A DNA stretch of 64,000 nucleotides from Prosthecobacter sp. SYSU 5D2. Lineage in GTDB: Bacteria; Verrucomicrobiota; Verrucomicrobiia; Verrucomicrobiales; Verrucomicrobiaceae. This document shows positions 35,146-43,408 of this stretch, in pieces. The stretch's first letter is position 1. The number at the start of each line of letters is the position of its first letter. The notes beneath the pieces are model-generated. The model made no database searches. It worked only from the letters and a program-made list of their open reading frames with translations, and was not told where the DNA came from. A program made the position numbers and the translations under genes. Location: NCBI RefSeq assembly GCF_039655865.1, contig NZ_JBBYXL010000004.1:248001-312000 (forward strand), written 5' to 3'.

Positions 35146-35912
35146 ACCTGCGTCTATTTTTATGCAGTTTTGCGTTCGCCCTTCCCTCCCTGGGAACGGC
35201 CCAGGTAACGCTGCCCGTGAACTCGGCCCCGGTATCTGCCAGTGGTGAAAACTCACGGCTCCGGCAGATGGAAACCATCTACCAGCTTCAACTGCGGGCG
35301 AAGCACATCCCGCTGCTGAGCAAATACATCACCGATCTGCAAGCCCTGGCGGAGCAGGCCCCGGACCCGATGCCCTATCAGCAGGAAATAGAGCGTATCC
35401 AGGGCATCATCAGCCGTGGAGGTGTGGTGGACCTCGCGGCAGCCGTGCAGTCACTCAAGACCCCGGCTGAAGCCCCGATCACGCAGCCCTTGCCTGCGCC
35501 CATGGGCAACAGGCGTGCGTTCATCGCCCTCACCCCTGCCCTGGCCCGCAGCATCAGCCCCACTCCGGATGGCAGCGCCAGCCCGGAAGCGGCTGCGATT
35601 GGCGAGATTGACTGGCGGATTGATTCCCTTCCAGCAGGCACCTATGACATCGTCCTGAACTATGCCTGCCCGAAACTGGACATGCCGCTGCAGGTCCGGC
35701 TAACCCTGGGCCGGGAAAAAGTGGAGGCGGTCATGGATGCCAGCAACCTGACCCCCACGGCCGATACTTTCGGCCTTGTGAAGCTGGGCCAGATCACCCT
35801 CGCCACAGAATTGCGCGGAGAAAGCCTGAAACTGAGCGCGGGAGACAAGACAGGCAATGCACTGCTCATCCGGCAGCTCGTCATCACCCGGACACGGGCG
35901 GCAGCGAACTGA
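35142..35912 (+). CDS. Exported coiled-coil / beta-sandwich protein, third of three relatives
   Basis: A 256-residue protein with a signal peptide (MNLRLFLCSFAFALPSLGTA). A helical stretch (ENSRLRQMETIYQLQLRAKH) is followed by a beta domain with EIDWRIDSLPAGTYDIVLNY and FGLVKLGQITLATELRGESL. The pattern W/I-x-LPxGxYxIxLxY with a later LGxLxI strand is the one seen in the two preceding products. Function is unknown. ATG overlaps the previous stop (ATGA). It is the last gene before a convergent HxlR regulator. Confidence 0.72.
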   Translation: MNLRLFLCSFAFALPSLGTAQVTLPVNSAPVSASGENSRLRQMETIYQLQLRAKHIPLLSKYITDLQALAEQAPDPMPYQQEIERIQGIISRGGVVDLAAAVQSLKTPAEAPITQPLPAPMGNRRAFIALTPALARSISPTPDGSASPEAAAIGEIDWRIDSLPAGTYDIVLNYACPKLDMPLQVRLTLGREKVEAVMDASNLTPTADTFGLVKLGQITLATELRGESLKLSAGDKTGNALLIRQLVITRTRAAAN

Positions 35913-35948
35913 ACGACGGCAGAACAGTGCGCCATTTCAGTACTCCCT

Positions 35949-36329
35949 TCAGCCTTCAATGTCAGGCTTGCGCTTAGCGGCCCACTTCAAAATCGCATCC
36001 AAAACAGGGCACAGAGACTGTCCCCAGGGGGTCAATGAATACTCCACCTTGGGCGGAACCACCGGATAGACCTCGCGGTGGACGATACCGTCTTTTTCGA
36101 GCTGGCGGAGCTGCTGGGCCAGCATCTTTTGAGTGACGGCAGGGATCGCCCGTTCCAGATCGGAAAACCGTTTCACCTGGCCGCCAAAGAGCTGAAAGAG
36201 GATCAAAAACTTCCAACGTCCTTCCAGCATCCGCAGCGCCTGCTCCACACCTTCCGCCGCTGTGACAGGGGTCCAGCGCACAGTTTTTTGCACTTTTTTG
36301 ACACTTACTTTTTTGTGGGTTCTTGTCAT
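35949..36329 (-). CDS. HxlR-family transcriptional regulator
   Basis: About 126 residues with a winged-helix domain: RMLEGRWKFLILFQLFGGQ, FSDLERAIPAVTQKMLAQQL and QLEKDGIVHREVYPVVPPKV, ending TPWGQSLCPVLDAILKWA. These are HxlR features. HxlR regulators respond to electrophiles or redox signals through a Cys. One Cys near the C-terminus (SLCP) is visible, but not the N-terminal Cys. The ATG at 36329 is preferred over 36377. It diverges from the NTF2-like gene, a layout suggesting regulation of that gene. Confidence 0.9.
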   Translation of the reverse strand: MTRTHKKVSVKKVQKTVRWTPVTAAEGVEQALRMLEGRWKFLILFQLFGGQVKRFSDLERAIPAVTQKMLAQQLRQLEKDGIVHREVYPVVPPKVEYSLTPWGQSLCPVLDAILKWAAKRKPDIEG

Positions 36330-36395
36330 TTTGTAAGGTTGTGAGTCAATAGAAAGCAGTCTCAATCTGACTGTCAAAACCTAGTTCAACCAACC
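36330..36395. promoter_or_regulatory. Divergent promoter region for hxlR-like and NTF2-like genes
   Basis: The 66-base spacer is AT-richer than its surroundings. It should contain the promoters of both genes and an HxlR operator, but I cannot mark a palindrome with confidence. Confidence 0.3.
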
Positions 36396-36722
36396 ATGAA
36401 TTCATCAACTCCACAGGTCCTTTCGGACTACTTTTCCGCCGCCAATGACGGCCGCATTGATGACACGGCAAGCTGCTTTGCTGCGGATGCCCTGGTCCAT
36501 GATGAAAATCAGGACCGCCTTGGCCTGGATGCCATCCGCACCTGGATCGAACACACGACGCGTGAGTATCAGCCGAAGACTGATGTGGCCAGCATTGAGG
36601 CCGTCGAAGATACCTTCGTCGCAGTTGCCACGGTCTCGGGCACGTTTCCTGGAAGCCCGATACAGCTCACCTACACTTTCACTGTCCAGAACGAAAAGAT
36701 CACCGGCCTGTCCATCCGCTAA
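36396..36722 (+). CDS. NTF2-like / SnoaL-fold protein
   Basis: A 108-residue cone-shaped alpha+beta barrel protein. Family pattern: DYFSAANDGRIDDTASCFAA, DALVHDENQDRLGLDAIRTW and the last strands FVAVATVSGTFPGSPIQL and IQLTYTFTVQNEKITGLSI. No catalytic residue can be assigned. It diverges from the HxlR regulator and lies 11 bases before the next gene, so it is probably the regulator's target and co-transcribed with the Dabb gene. Confidence 0.88.
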   Translation: MNSSTPQVLSDYFSAANDGRIDDTASCFAADALVHDENQDRLGLDAIRTWIEHTTREYQPKTDVASIEAVEDTFVAVATVSGTFPGSPIQLTYTFTVQNEKITGLSIR

Positions 36723-36733
36723 ATGCTCCGCAT

Positions 36734-37138
36734 ATGAATCCATTCCGCACCCGCCTGGTTATTCTTGTTTCATTCGTTTCCCTCATCTCGAGCTGCACGC
36801 TTCCTCAACGAACTGGCCCATCAGCCACAGACATCCACCAGATCGGCCTGGTGTGGCTGAAGAATGCAGGCAGCCAGGAGGACCGGCAAAAGGTCGTTGA
36901 AGCGGTGCATTCCTTTGGCGCAGACATCCCTGAAGTGAAGCAAGCCGTGGTCGGACGCACCGATGGGATCGGCGGCCCGTTCTCGGATGCATCGTATGAT
37001 GTTGGTTTCATCCTGACTTTCAAAGATGAAGCGGCACGCCAGCGTTACAATGAGCATCCGGTGCATCAGAAGGCGGCGACCGAGGTTTTCCTGCCTTTGT
37101 CGAAGAAGCTGCTGTTTTATCGTTTCGTTGCGGAATGA
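36734..37138 (+). CDS. Dabb (stress-responsive A/B barrel) lipoprotein
   Basis: A 134-residue protein with a lipoprotein signal (VILVSFVSLISSCTLP; Cys21 would be lipidated). The Dabb part has IHQIGLVWLKNAGSQEDRQK, VGRTDGIGGPFSDASYDVGF and HPVHQKAATEVFLPLSKK. Dabb proteins are dimeric ferredoxin-like barrels of uncertain role. The lipobox is unusual for the family. It follows the NTF2-like gene closely. Confidence 0.82.
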   Translation: MNPFRTRLVILVSFVSLISSCTLPQRTGPSATDIHQIGLVWLKNAGSQEDRQKVVEAVHSFGADIPEVKQAVVGRTDGIGGPFSDASYDVGFILTFKDEAARQRYNEHPVHQKAATEVFLPLSKKLLFYRFVAE

Positions 37139-37172
37139 CGCAGACGGGCACTTGGCAAGTGCCTCTCCTTGT

Positions 37173-40100
37173 TTACAGATCCACCAGGCGTTGAAGACGG
37201 GTGAAGAGGAGGCTGCAGCGGACGGCGGATTCGGGGACACCGGTGAGGCGGGAGATGGCCTGGCGATAGAGGGCTATCTGAGGAGCGTAACCGGCGAGCT
37301 TTTCCTGGAGAGAGAGATCGTCGGGGGCGACATCCGTTTTGAAGTCCACAATCCAGGCGCTGAGGCAGTGGCCTTCGTCATCCTGGTCCAGGATGACGCG
37401 GTCAAAGGTGCCTGAGATCCATTCGCCATCCAGCACAAGATCAAACGCGCGCTCACGCCAGACGGTGGCGTGAGGGCCAGGGCGGGCAAAGGCAGGGGCA
37501 CAAGCGGGGGCCTCCAGAACGCTGCGGACCATGGCCAGGGCATTGGCGGCCGGGCCTTCGGTGGCGCTGAAGTCATCCGGCAAAAGCAGGCCTTTGGCCA
37601 GCCAACGTTGTTCGAGTGAGGGGATATCGGGGGTCCATTCGATCTCGGCAAAGAGTTCATGCACCAGTGTGCCGAGGCGGCGTCCAGGCTCGCGGCCTTC
37701 GCCGAAAAGGATGCTGCCTTTGATCTTGAAGCTCTCCTCGCCGGAAGGCGTACGGCGGCGGGGGAGAGGCTGGGTTTCGCGGAGCAATGCGCCTAACGGA
37801 GAGTGTAATAAAACAGGAGCGGGTACGGGAGCGGGGACAAATGGGTGGGCTTTGAACCAAAATTCGTCACCGGTTTCCCATTCCACGATACCAAGGCTTT
37901 CTTCGGTCAAAGGACGGCTGCTGTCGCGGCCCAGTGTCTCGCGCAGGAGCCTGGATTCTTTGAGGGCCTTGCCGGATTTAGGCGGGAGTTCAGTGATAAA
38001 ATAGAGGCCGCGTTTGGCCCGTGTCATGGCCACGTAGAGGCGGCAGAGGGATTCAAAGGCGGTGCGGCGTTTGGTCTCTTGAAGGCCTGCGCGGAGGGTG
38101 GGGTCCAGTTGTGAATAGACTTTTGGCGGGGTCTCCAGCACCCAGTTGACGCCTTCAACACTGCGACTGACGAGGTATTCCTCCCGCCGGGGGGTATCCA
38201 TGGCAGTACCGTCCAGGCTGGGGAGGATGACGATATCAAACTCGAGCCCCTTTGAGGCATGAATGGTCATGACCTGGACGGCCCGTGCGCCGCCACGGAT
38301 GCGCAGCGGATACTCATGGGCAAATTCGATGAAGGCATCCACATCACGGTTGCCGAGGGCATCGAATTCGGTGGCGATATCAGCCATCTGGGACAGGCGG
38401 CGGGCGTGGAAGGCATCCATCTGCGGATGCACCTGCCAAAGGCGTGGCGTCCATTCTTCCATGAACGCGGCGAAGCCTTTTTCATAAACCAAGCTCTGGA
38501 CCTTGGCGATGGTTAAAGAGCTGGATTCCGTGGCGGTCTCGATCTGCGGCCAGAGCGGCGTCATGCGCAAATGTTCCAGGGCCTGTTTGTCCCCCGGATG
38601 AGCGGCGAGGGTAAGCAGAGAAAGCAGGGCCAATGTAAGCGCATTGTCCGTGCAGGGATGCTGGTCGGATTCACAGACGACCTCCATACCGGTGCTGGCG
38701 CGGAGGGCTTCGGTGATCAGGCGGGCCTCGGCATTGGACCGCACCAGGATGGCGCAGGAGAGACCGCGCTGGAGAGGCTGGAGGTGGTTTAAGAGTTCCC
38801 CCGCCAAGTGGGCGGTGGGGTCGTCGGAATCCAGTTCGGCGGCGGGTGAAATGAGGGCGGCGTGGCCGGTGAGCTGCGCTTGGGCAGCGGTGTGGGGTTC
38901 GAAAGCGAAGCCTTTGAGCGTGCCTTCAGGGAGGAGAGTTTCCAGGGCGATGCGGTCGCCAAAGACGGCATTGACGGCATCCAGCACAGGCTGAGCGCTG
39001 CGGAAGGACTGGCTGAGCTGGCCGGTGTTCAGGCCGCGTGCGCCGCTGGCGGGATAAGCGCGCAGGATGTCATCAAAGAGGTCCGGCTCGGCCTGGCGCC
39101 AGAGGTAAATAGACTGCTTGGGGTCCCCCACGGAAAAGAAGCTGCGCGCGCCGCTGTCATCCTGGATGGCCTCATCCACCAGGCCGCCGATGACCCGCCA
39201 CTGCACACGGCTGGTGTCCTGAAATTCATCCAGCAGCCAATGGTGATTCCGCCCGTCCAGCCGGAACCACAGATCCCCTGCCCCAGCAGCCCAGGAGGCG
39301 TCTTTTTGGGCAGAGAGACAAAGCAGCCGCTGGACATCCGCAAAGGACAGCCGCCCCCGGGCACGCACGCGCTGGGCATACTCATCTGCAAGCATTGAAA
39401 TGACGGCAGCCAGACCGCGAGTGCGGCCGGCACGGACGATGAATTCACGCGCCATGAGGGTTCGGACCAGGTTCACCAATGCCCTGGCGGCTGCGCCGCT
39501 GACGGGGGTCCTTTTGCGCATCCACATCAGTTCGGCATCGCCCGCGAGGAGGTCGGACCATTTTTCCTGGGCCTTTTCCAGCAACTCTTTCACGCGCTTC
39601 GGCAGGGCCATACCGGGCACCGTTTCCAGCGTGGCGGTGAGAGTTTCTTCAAGCAAGTCTGCCCCCGCGTCACTGAGGGGAACAAAAGTGGTGCGGACAG
39701 CAGCAATGGCATCCGGCAGCGATTCCATTTCCAGGCGCTGCGACCAAATTTGTGCAATGTCCCCCCATCCCCGAAGGTCGTTTTCAGGTCGAATAGCAGA
39801 GTCCTCCCAGAGGGTGAGTCCATCCGTCAGCCAGTCCTGCAGGGCACTGTCCACTGTCTTTTCTTCAGCACCAAAGGTGGCCTGCTTGTAGGCCTCCATG
39901 AGGGTCTTTTGGGCGGCACCGTCTTCTTCGAGGTAAAGGCGCTCCAGCAGGCTGTCCAGGGCCTCGCGCCGGGCCTGGCGGGTCTCATCTTCATCCATGA
40001 CGCGGGCACCCGCGGGCAGGCCCAGTTCCATGGGAAAACAGGCGGCCACTTTGGCAAAAAAGCTGTCCATGGTGCCCAGTTGCAGGCGGTGCATGCGCCG

Positions 40101-40385
40101 GGTGATGCGCCGGAGCATGAGGCTATAGTCCTGCTCTTCCGGCACGGGAGGCTGGCTGTCTTTAAAGAATTCGGCGGCTTTCTCAGGATGCTCCGCCATC
40201 TCCGCGAGGCGTTGAAGGATGCGGCTGAAGAACTCCCCGGCGGCCTTGCGAGTGAAGGTCATGGCGGCGATTCCTTCCGCCTCCTGGTCTAAGGCGAGCA
40301 GGTGCAAATACCGGCGGACCAGTTGATACGTTTTCCCCGAGCCAGCCGAAGCGGAGATGAGCAGGTGCTGAAGGGGGGCGGGCAT
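37173..40385 (-). CDS. UvrD-family helicase-nuclease (AddA/RecB-like)
   Basis: A 1070-residue SF1 helicase with a C-terminal nuclease. Helicase motifs in order: SASAGSGKTYQL (Walker A), AMTFTRKAAGEF, WLLDEFQDTSRVQW (motif II), SVGDPKQSIYLWRQAEPD, LSQSFRSAQPVLDAVN, MTIHASKGLEFDIVILPSL and YVAMTRAKRGLYF. The C-terminal PD-(D/E)XK domain shows SGTFDRVILDQDD and AWIVDFKTD, then YAPQIALYRQA. It should unwind and resect double-strand DNA ends. An AddB partner is usually adjacent, but the upstream 200 bases are non-coding and no addB is seen. Confidence 0.93.
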   Translation of the reverse strand: MPAPLQHLLISASAGSGKTYQLVRRYLHLLALDQEAEGIAAMTFTRKAAGEFFSRILQRLAEMAEHPEKAAEFFKDSQPPVPEEQDYSLMLRRITRRMHRLQLGTMDSFFAKVAACFPMELGLPAGARVMDEDETRQARREALDSLLERLYLEEDGAAQKTLMEAYKQATFGAEEKTVDSALQDWLTDGLTLWEDSAIRPENDLRGWGDIAQIWSQRLEMESLPDAIAAVRTTFVPLSDAGADLLEETLTATLETVPGMALPKRVKELLEKAQEKWSDLLAGDAELMWMRKRTPVSGAAARALVNLVRTLMAREFIVRAGRTRGLAAVISMLADEYAQRVRARGRLSFADVQRLLCLSAQKDASWAAGAGDLWFRLDGRNHHWLLDEFQDTSRVQWRVIGGLVDEAIQDDSGARSFFSVGDPKQSIYLWRQAEPDLFDDILRAYPASGARGLNTGQLSQSFRSAQPVLDAVNAVFGDRIALETLLPEGTLKGFAFEPHTAAQAQLTGHAALISPAAELDSDDPTAHLAGELLNHLQPLQRGLSCAILVRSNAEARLITEALRASTGMEVVCESDQHPCTDNALTLALLSLLTLAAHPGDKQALEHLRMTPLWPQIETATESSSLTIAKVQSLVYEKGFAAFMEEWTPRLWQVHPQMDAFHARRLSQMADIATEFDALGNRDVDAFIEFAHEYPLRIRGGARAVQVMTIHASKGLEFDIVILPSLDGTAMDTPRREEYLVSRSVEGVNWVLETPPKVYSQLDPTLRAGLQETKRRTAFESLCRLYVAMTRAKRGLYFITELPPKSGKALKESRLLRETLGRDSSRPLTEESLGIVEWETGDEFWFKAHPFVPAPVPAPVLLHSPLGALLRETQPLPRRRTPSGEESFKIKGSILFGEGREPGRRLGTLVHELFAEIEWTPDIPSLEQRWLAKGLLLPDDFSATEGPAANALAMVRSVLEAPACAPAFARPGPHATVWRERAFDLVLDGEWISGTFDRVILDQDDEGHCLSAWIVDFKTDVAPDDLSLQEKLAGYAPQIALYRQAISRLTGVPESAVRCSLLFTRLQRLVDL

Positions 40386-40402
40386 GGGGAAGTTCAGTCG
40401 GC

Positions 40403-40581
40403 AGTTTTCAGTATTCGGTTTCCAGTATTCAGATGTGAGAGGTGGCTATTGTATGGGAATGACAGCGGGAAATGAAGCATTCAAGTATCATCACGAGACT
40501 TTTGCTTGGCGCATCGTTTCATTTCCGCTAAATCCTTGGAGCGTTTCAGGTCTGAATCCTGAACACTGATTACTGAACACT
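40403..40581. repeat. Long palindromic intergenic element of CAGTATTC-like words
   Basis: Two arms of 30 bases (40403-40432 and 40552-40581) are inverted copies with about 23 matching positions. Each is made of repeats of the word (T)CAGTRTTC. Inside them lies a second inverted pair: AGCGGGAAATGAA at 40464-40476 and the complement of AGCGGAAATGAAA at about 40516-40529. The region is otherwise non-coding, between the divergent addA-like gene and a hydrolase gene. Confidence 0.7.
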
Positions 40582-40595
40582 TTAAACTCACAGCC

Positions 40596-41399
40596 ATGCC
40601 CCACGTCAGCACTAACGGAATCCAGATGTATTATGAAGAACGCGGCAGCGGCGAACCGCTGGTCTGCATCATGGGGGTCACGGCTCCGGGCGGGGTGTGG
40701 GAGGCGCATGCGGCAGAGTGGTCCAAGCATTTCCGCTGCATTCTGGGTGACAACCGGGGCGTGGGCCTGACGGACAAGCCGGAGGGACCTTATTCCTCCG
40801 CGATGATGGCGGATGATTACGCGGGGCTGATGGACCAGCTTGGCATCAAGCAAGCACGCATTGTCGGTTGTTCGCTGGGGTCCGTGATTGCCCAGCAGCT
40901 GGCCATCCGGCATCCGGAGAAGGTGAAGAGCATGATCCTCATGTGCACGTGGGCACGGCAGGACCGGTTTGGCATTTATACATGGCAGCACATGATGAAG
41001 TGCAAAGCGACGATGCGCCCGGAGGACTTCATGCACTATGTGCAGATGCTCATCTTCACGAAGCCGTGGTTCGACAACGATGACTGCTGGAGCAATATGC
41101 AGCAGGGGCTGAAAGACGCGGCGAACAATCCTGCCCCGCAGCCCGTGCATGCCATGGAGGCGCAGGCCGCTGCGGCCATGACTCACAACACCATCAGCGA
41201 CCTGAAGAATGTCAAGTGCCCGACTCTGGTCATCGGCGGTAAGGACGACGTATTCACGCCGAAGTGGATGGGCGAAGAAGTGGCCGCCACCATTCCCGGC
41301 GCTGAACTGCATCTTTATGACAATGCCGGCCATGCCTTCCATTGGGAATGCCTGGCTGATTTCAATCCGCGCACGACGGAGTGGCTGTTGAAGCATTGA
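40596..41399 (+). CDS. Alpha/beta hydrolase
   Basis: A 267-residue cytoplasmic alpha/beta hydrolase. The N-terminal MPHVSTNGIQMYYEERGSGE leads to the oxyanion region CIMGVTAPGG. The nucleophile elbow is VGCSLGSVIAQQLA (Ser in GCSLGS). Late segments LVIGGKDDVFTPKWM and NAGHAFHWE give the Asp and His. Sequence type resembles 3-oxoadipate enol-lactonase and related esterases, but the substrate is not clear. It has no obvious operon partner. Confidence 0.9.
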   Translation: MPHVSTNGIQMYYEERGSGEPLVCIMGVTAPGGVWEAHAAEWSKHFRCILGDNRGVGLTDKPEGPYSSAMMADDYAGLMDQLGIKQARIVGCSLGSVIAQQLAIRHPEKVKSMILMCTWARQDRFGIYTWQHMMKCKATMRPEDFMHYVQMLIFTKPWFDNDDCWSNMQQGLKDAANNPAPQPVHAMEAQAAAAMTHNTISDLKNVKCPTLVIGGKDDVFTPKWMGEEVAATIPGAELHLYDNAGHAFHWECLADFNPRTTEWLLKH

Positions 41400-41497
41400 T
41401 CCAGCCTCGCGGGGGGCATGATTGCATCGCAGGTGCCAGCACACATGGTACCTGCGCATCGTGTAACAAATTCCTCAAAACTGTGTAGGTACCCATA

Positions 41498-41523
41498 GGC
41501 ATCCCCTTAACGGAGGGGATGCC
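41498..41523 (+). other. Perfect 10-bp hairpin upstream of the hypothetical exported protein gene
   Basis: GGCATCCCCT (41498-41507) pairs perfectly with AGGGGATGCC (41514-41523) across a six-base loop. The right arm contains GGAGGGG-like purines and the ATG at 41519, so that ATG is buried in the stem and is a poor start. It may be a terminator for the hydrolase gene, although only TTATT follows, or a leader element for the next gene. Confidence 0.55.
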
Positions 41524-41536
41524 TTATTCGATTGCC

Positions 41537-42064
41537 ATGAAACGCGCCTTTTTTCTTGTCTCCGGTATTGCCGCCCTGATCTGCCTCACCCACCAGACTG
41601 GCCATGCCGCAGATGAAATGAAGGGACGTGAGGTGGGAGACGTGCTCAAACACCTGACGGACAAGGAGCTTATCAAGTTGAGAAGCGGCCGGGGGGAGGG
41701 TGTCGATGAAGCGACGGCCAAGCTCAAGGCTGCTGAAGTCTCCAAGGACACGGCTTTTGTGCTCAAAGTGGGCAAGATGGAAGAGTGGGACTTCCCCAAC
41801 CAGGGCAATGTGGAAGGCTGGAGGACCAAGGGCATTCCCGAGCGCCTGCGCGCTGCCGGGCTATACATCGAGACCAACATGATCCTTTACATCAAAAAGG
41901 AGGCCCTGACCCAGGAGGGGCTGGACATCGTGAAGAAGCACCGATCCGGAAACAAGCTGCTGCTGGCAGGGCGCGTAAGCCGGTGTATCATCATCCAGAC
42001 CAATGCTGGCCAGACAGAACTCCACATTGATCTGCAGGTCAGCTCCATCAGCGAAGCACGCTGA
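41537..42064 (+). CDS. Exported hypothetical protein
   Basis: A 175-residue protein starting MKRAFFLVSGIAALICLTHQ, a signal peptide ending near HAAD. The mature part is charged (EVGDVLKHLTDKELIKLRSG) with a central QGNVEGWRTKGIPERLRAAG and a C-terminal strand block (GNKLLLAGRVSRCIIIQTNA, then QTELHIDLQVSSI). I do not recognise the family. The earlier ATG at 41519 lies in a hairpin stem, so 41537 is chosen. Confidence 0.7.
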   Translation: MKRAFFLVSGIAALICLTHQTGHAADEMKGREVGDVLKHLTDKELIKLRSGRGEGVDEATAKLKAAEVSKDTAFVLKVGKMEEWDFPNQGNVEGWRTKGIPERLRAAGLYIETNMILYIKKEALTQEGLDIVKKHRSGNKLLLAGRVSRCIIIQTNAGQTELHIDLQVSSISEAR

Positions 42065-42230
42065 ACCTGCCGGTGCATTGCCCGCTTTTGTTTGCAAGCT
42101 GAGGCCAAACGCTTCCCTATAATATTCGTGATTGCCAAGCTGCCAGATATTGGGATGCTGGGCGGACCCCGGGCAAGAAGGTCCGGGGGCCGTTTTCAAC
42201 GATTATTCACCCTTTTCCCTGCCAACTATC

Positions 42231-43319
42231 ATGGGCCTCATGGATTACCTCAAAGGACAGTTCCTGGAAATCATCCAGTGGACAGATGACTCACGCGACA
42301 CGCTCTCCTGGCGCTTTCCAGATGAGGACAAGGAGATCAAGCACGGCGCGCAGCTCATTGTGCGGGAGTCACAAATCGCCCAGTTTGTTTACCTGGGGCA
42401 GTTTGGCGATACGTTCATGCCCGGAAAGCATGACCTCGTCACGGATAACATTCCAATTCTTTCCACGCTGAAGGGCTGGAAGTATGGTTTTGAATCGCCC
42501 TTCAAGGCGGATGTTTATTACGTCACCACCCGCCTCTTCACGGGCAACAAATGGGGCACGAGCAACCCCATCATGATGCGGGACCAGGACTTTGGCATCG
42601 TGCGTGTGCGGGCCTTTGGCACCTTTGATTTCCGCATCATTGATCCGAAGATCTTCCTCAAGGAAGTGGCGGGCTCCGACCATCATTTCCGTTTGGATGA
42701 ATTTGCCGATACGATGCGCAGCCGCATTGTGAGTGTGTTTTCTGATGCCCTGGCCACGGCCAAGGTGCCGGTGCTGGACCTGGCCACGCGCTACAGCGAA
42801 ATGGGCGATGCACTGCTGCCGCTGATCAATCCGGCGATGATGGGCAAGTATGGCATCGAGATCACGAGCTTCCTGCTGGAAAACGCCAGCGTACCGCCCG
42901 AGGTGGAAGCGGCCATCGACAAGCGCAGCAGCATGAGCGCGATCGGCAATCTGAACGATTACGTGAAATTTCAGATGGCCGAGGGCATGGCCAAAGGCGG
43001 CGGAGGCCCTGCTGGAGCGGCAGCGGAGATCGCGATGGGCTTCGGCATGGCTAACCAAATGTTTGCCCAGGGCGCTTTCAATCCAAACCAGCCACAGGGC
43101 ACACCAGGAGTCGGCACACCGCCTCCCCTTCCCAACACCGCCCCAGCAGCAGCGGTGGCCCATGCGGGCATCCTGACCCCCACGCAGGTGGCGGAAGTGC
43201 TGGGCGTGAGCGAGGGCGATGTCATCGCCAGCATCGAATCCGGCGACATCAAGGGCAAGAAGATCGGCACGCAGTATCGCATCACCCAGGCGGCCCTGGA
43301 TGAGTTTTTGGCGCATTGA
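42231..43319 (+). CDS. SPFH-domain protein (YdjI/virion-core-like) with C-terminal excisionase-type HTH
   Basis: A 362-residue protein. The SPFH part (about 20-260) has QLIVRESQIAQFVYLGQFGD, GWKYGFESPFKADVYYVTTR, GTSNPIMMRDQDFGIVRVRA and LKEVAGSDHHFRLDEFADTM, matching the YdjI-like family. A Gly/Pro linker follows. The last 50 residues (ILTPTQVAEVLGVSEGDVIA, then DIKGKKIGTQYRITQAALDE) resemble a MerR/excisionase helix-turn-helix, whereas many homologues end in a zinc ribbon or GYF-like domain. It ends with a hairpin-type terminator. Start at ATG 42231; the earlier 42132 frame is an unlikely leader. Confidence 0.86.
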   Translation: MGLMDYLKGQFLEIIQWTDDSRDTLSWRFPDEDKEIKHGAQLIVRESQIAQFVYLGQFGDTFMPGKHDLVTDNIPILSTLKGWKYGFESPFKADVYYVTTRLFTGNKWGTSNPIMMRDQDFGIVRVRAFGTFDFRIIDPKIFLKEVAGSDHHFRLDEFADTMRSRIVSVFSDALATAKVPVLDLATRYSEMGDALLPLINPAMMGKYGIEITSFLLENASVPPEVEAAIDKRSSMSAIGNLNDYVKFQMAEGMAKGGGGPAGAAAEIAMGFGMANQMFAQGAFNPNQPQGTPGVGTPPPLPNTAPAAAVAHAGILTPTQVAEVLGVSEGDVIASIESGDIKGKKIGTQYRITQAALDEFLAH

Positions 43320-43360
43320 CCGGAAGTTCAAACCCGTATAGCCGTATCAATCCCAGTGGA

Positions 43361-43390
43361 GCCGGACCGAGTGTCCGGCTTCCTTTTATC
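43361..43390 (+). terminator. Hairpin terminator after the SPFH gene
   Basis: GCCGGAC (43361-43367) pairs with GTCCGGC (43373-43379) across a five-base loop, followed by TTCCTTTTATC. The stem is perfect but the T-run is interrupted, so it may be a moderate rho-independent terminator. Confidence 0.6.
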
Positions 43391-43408
43391 CACCTTCCTA
43401 TTTTCCGC

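Noticed and set aside
41519-41536. Upstream ATG for the hypothetical exported protein
   Set aside because: It is inside a perfect hairpin stem with the purine-rich sequence directly abutting it; the ATG at 41537 gives a better signal peptide.
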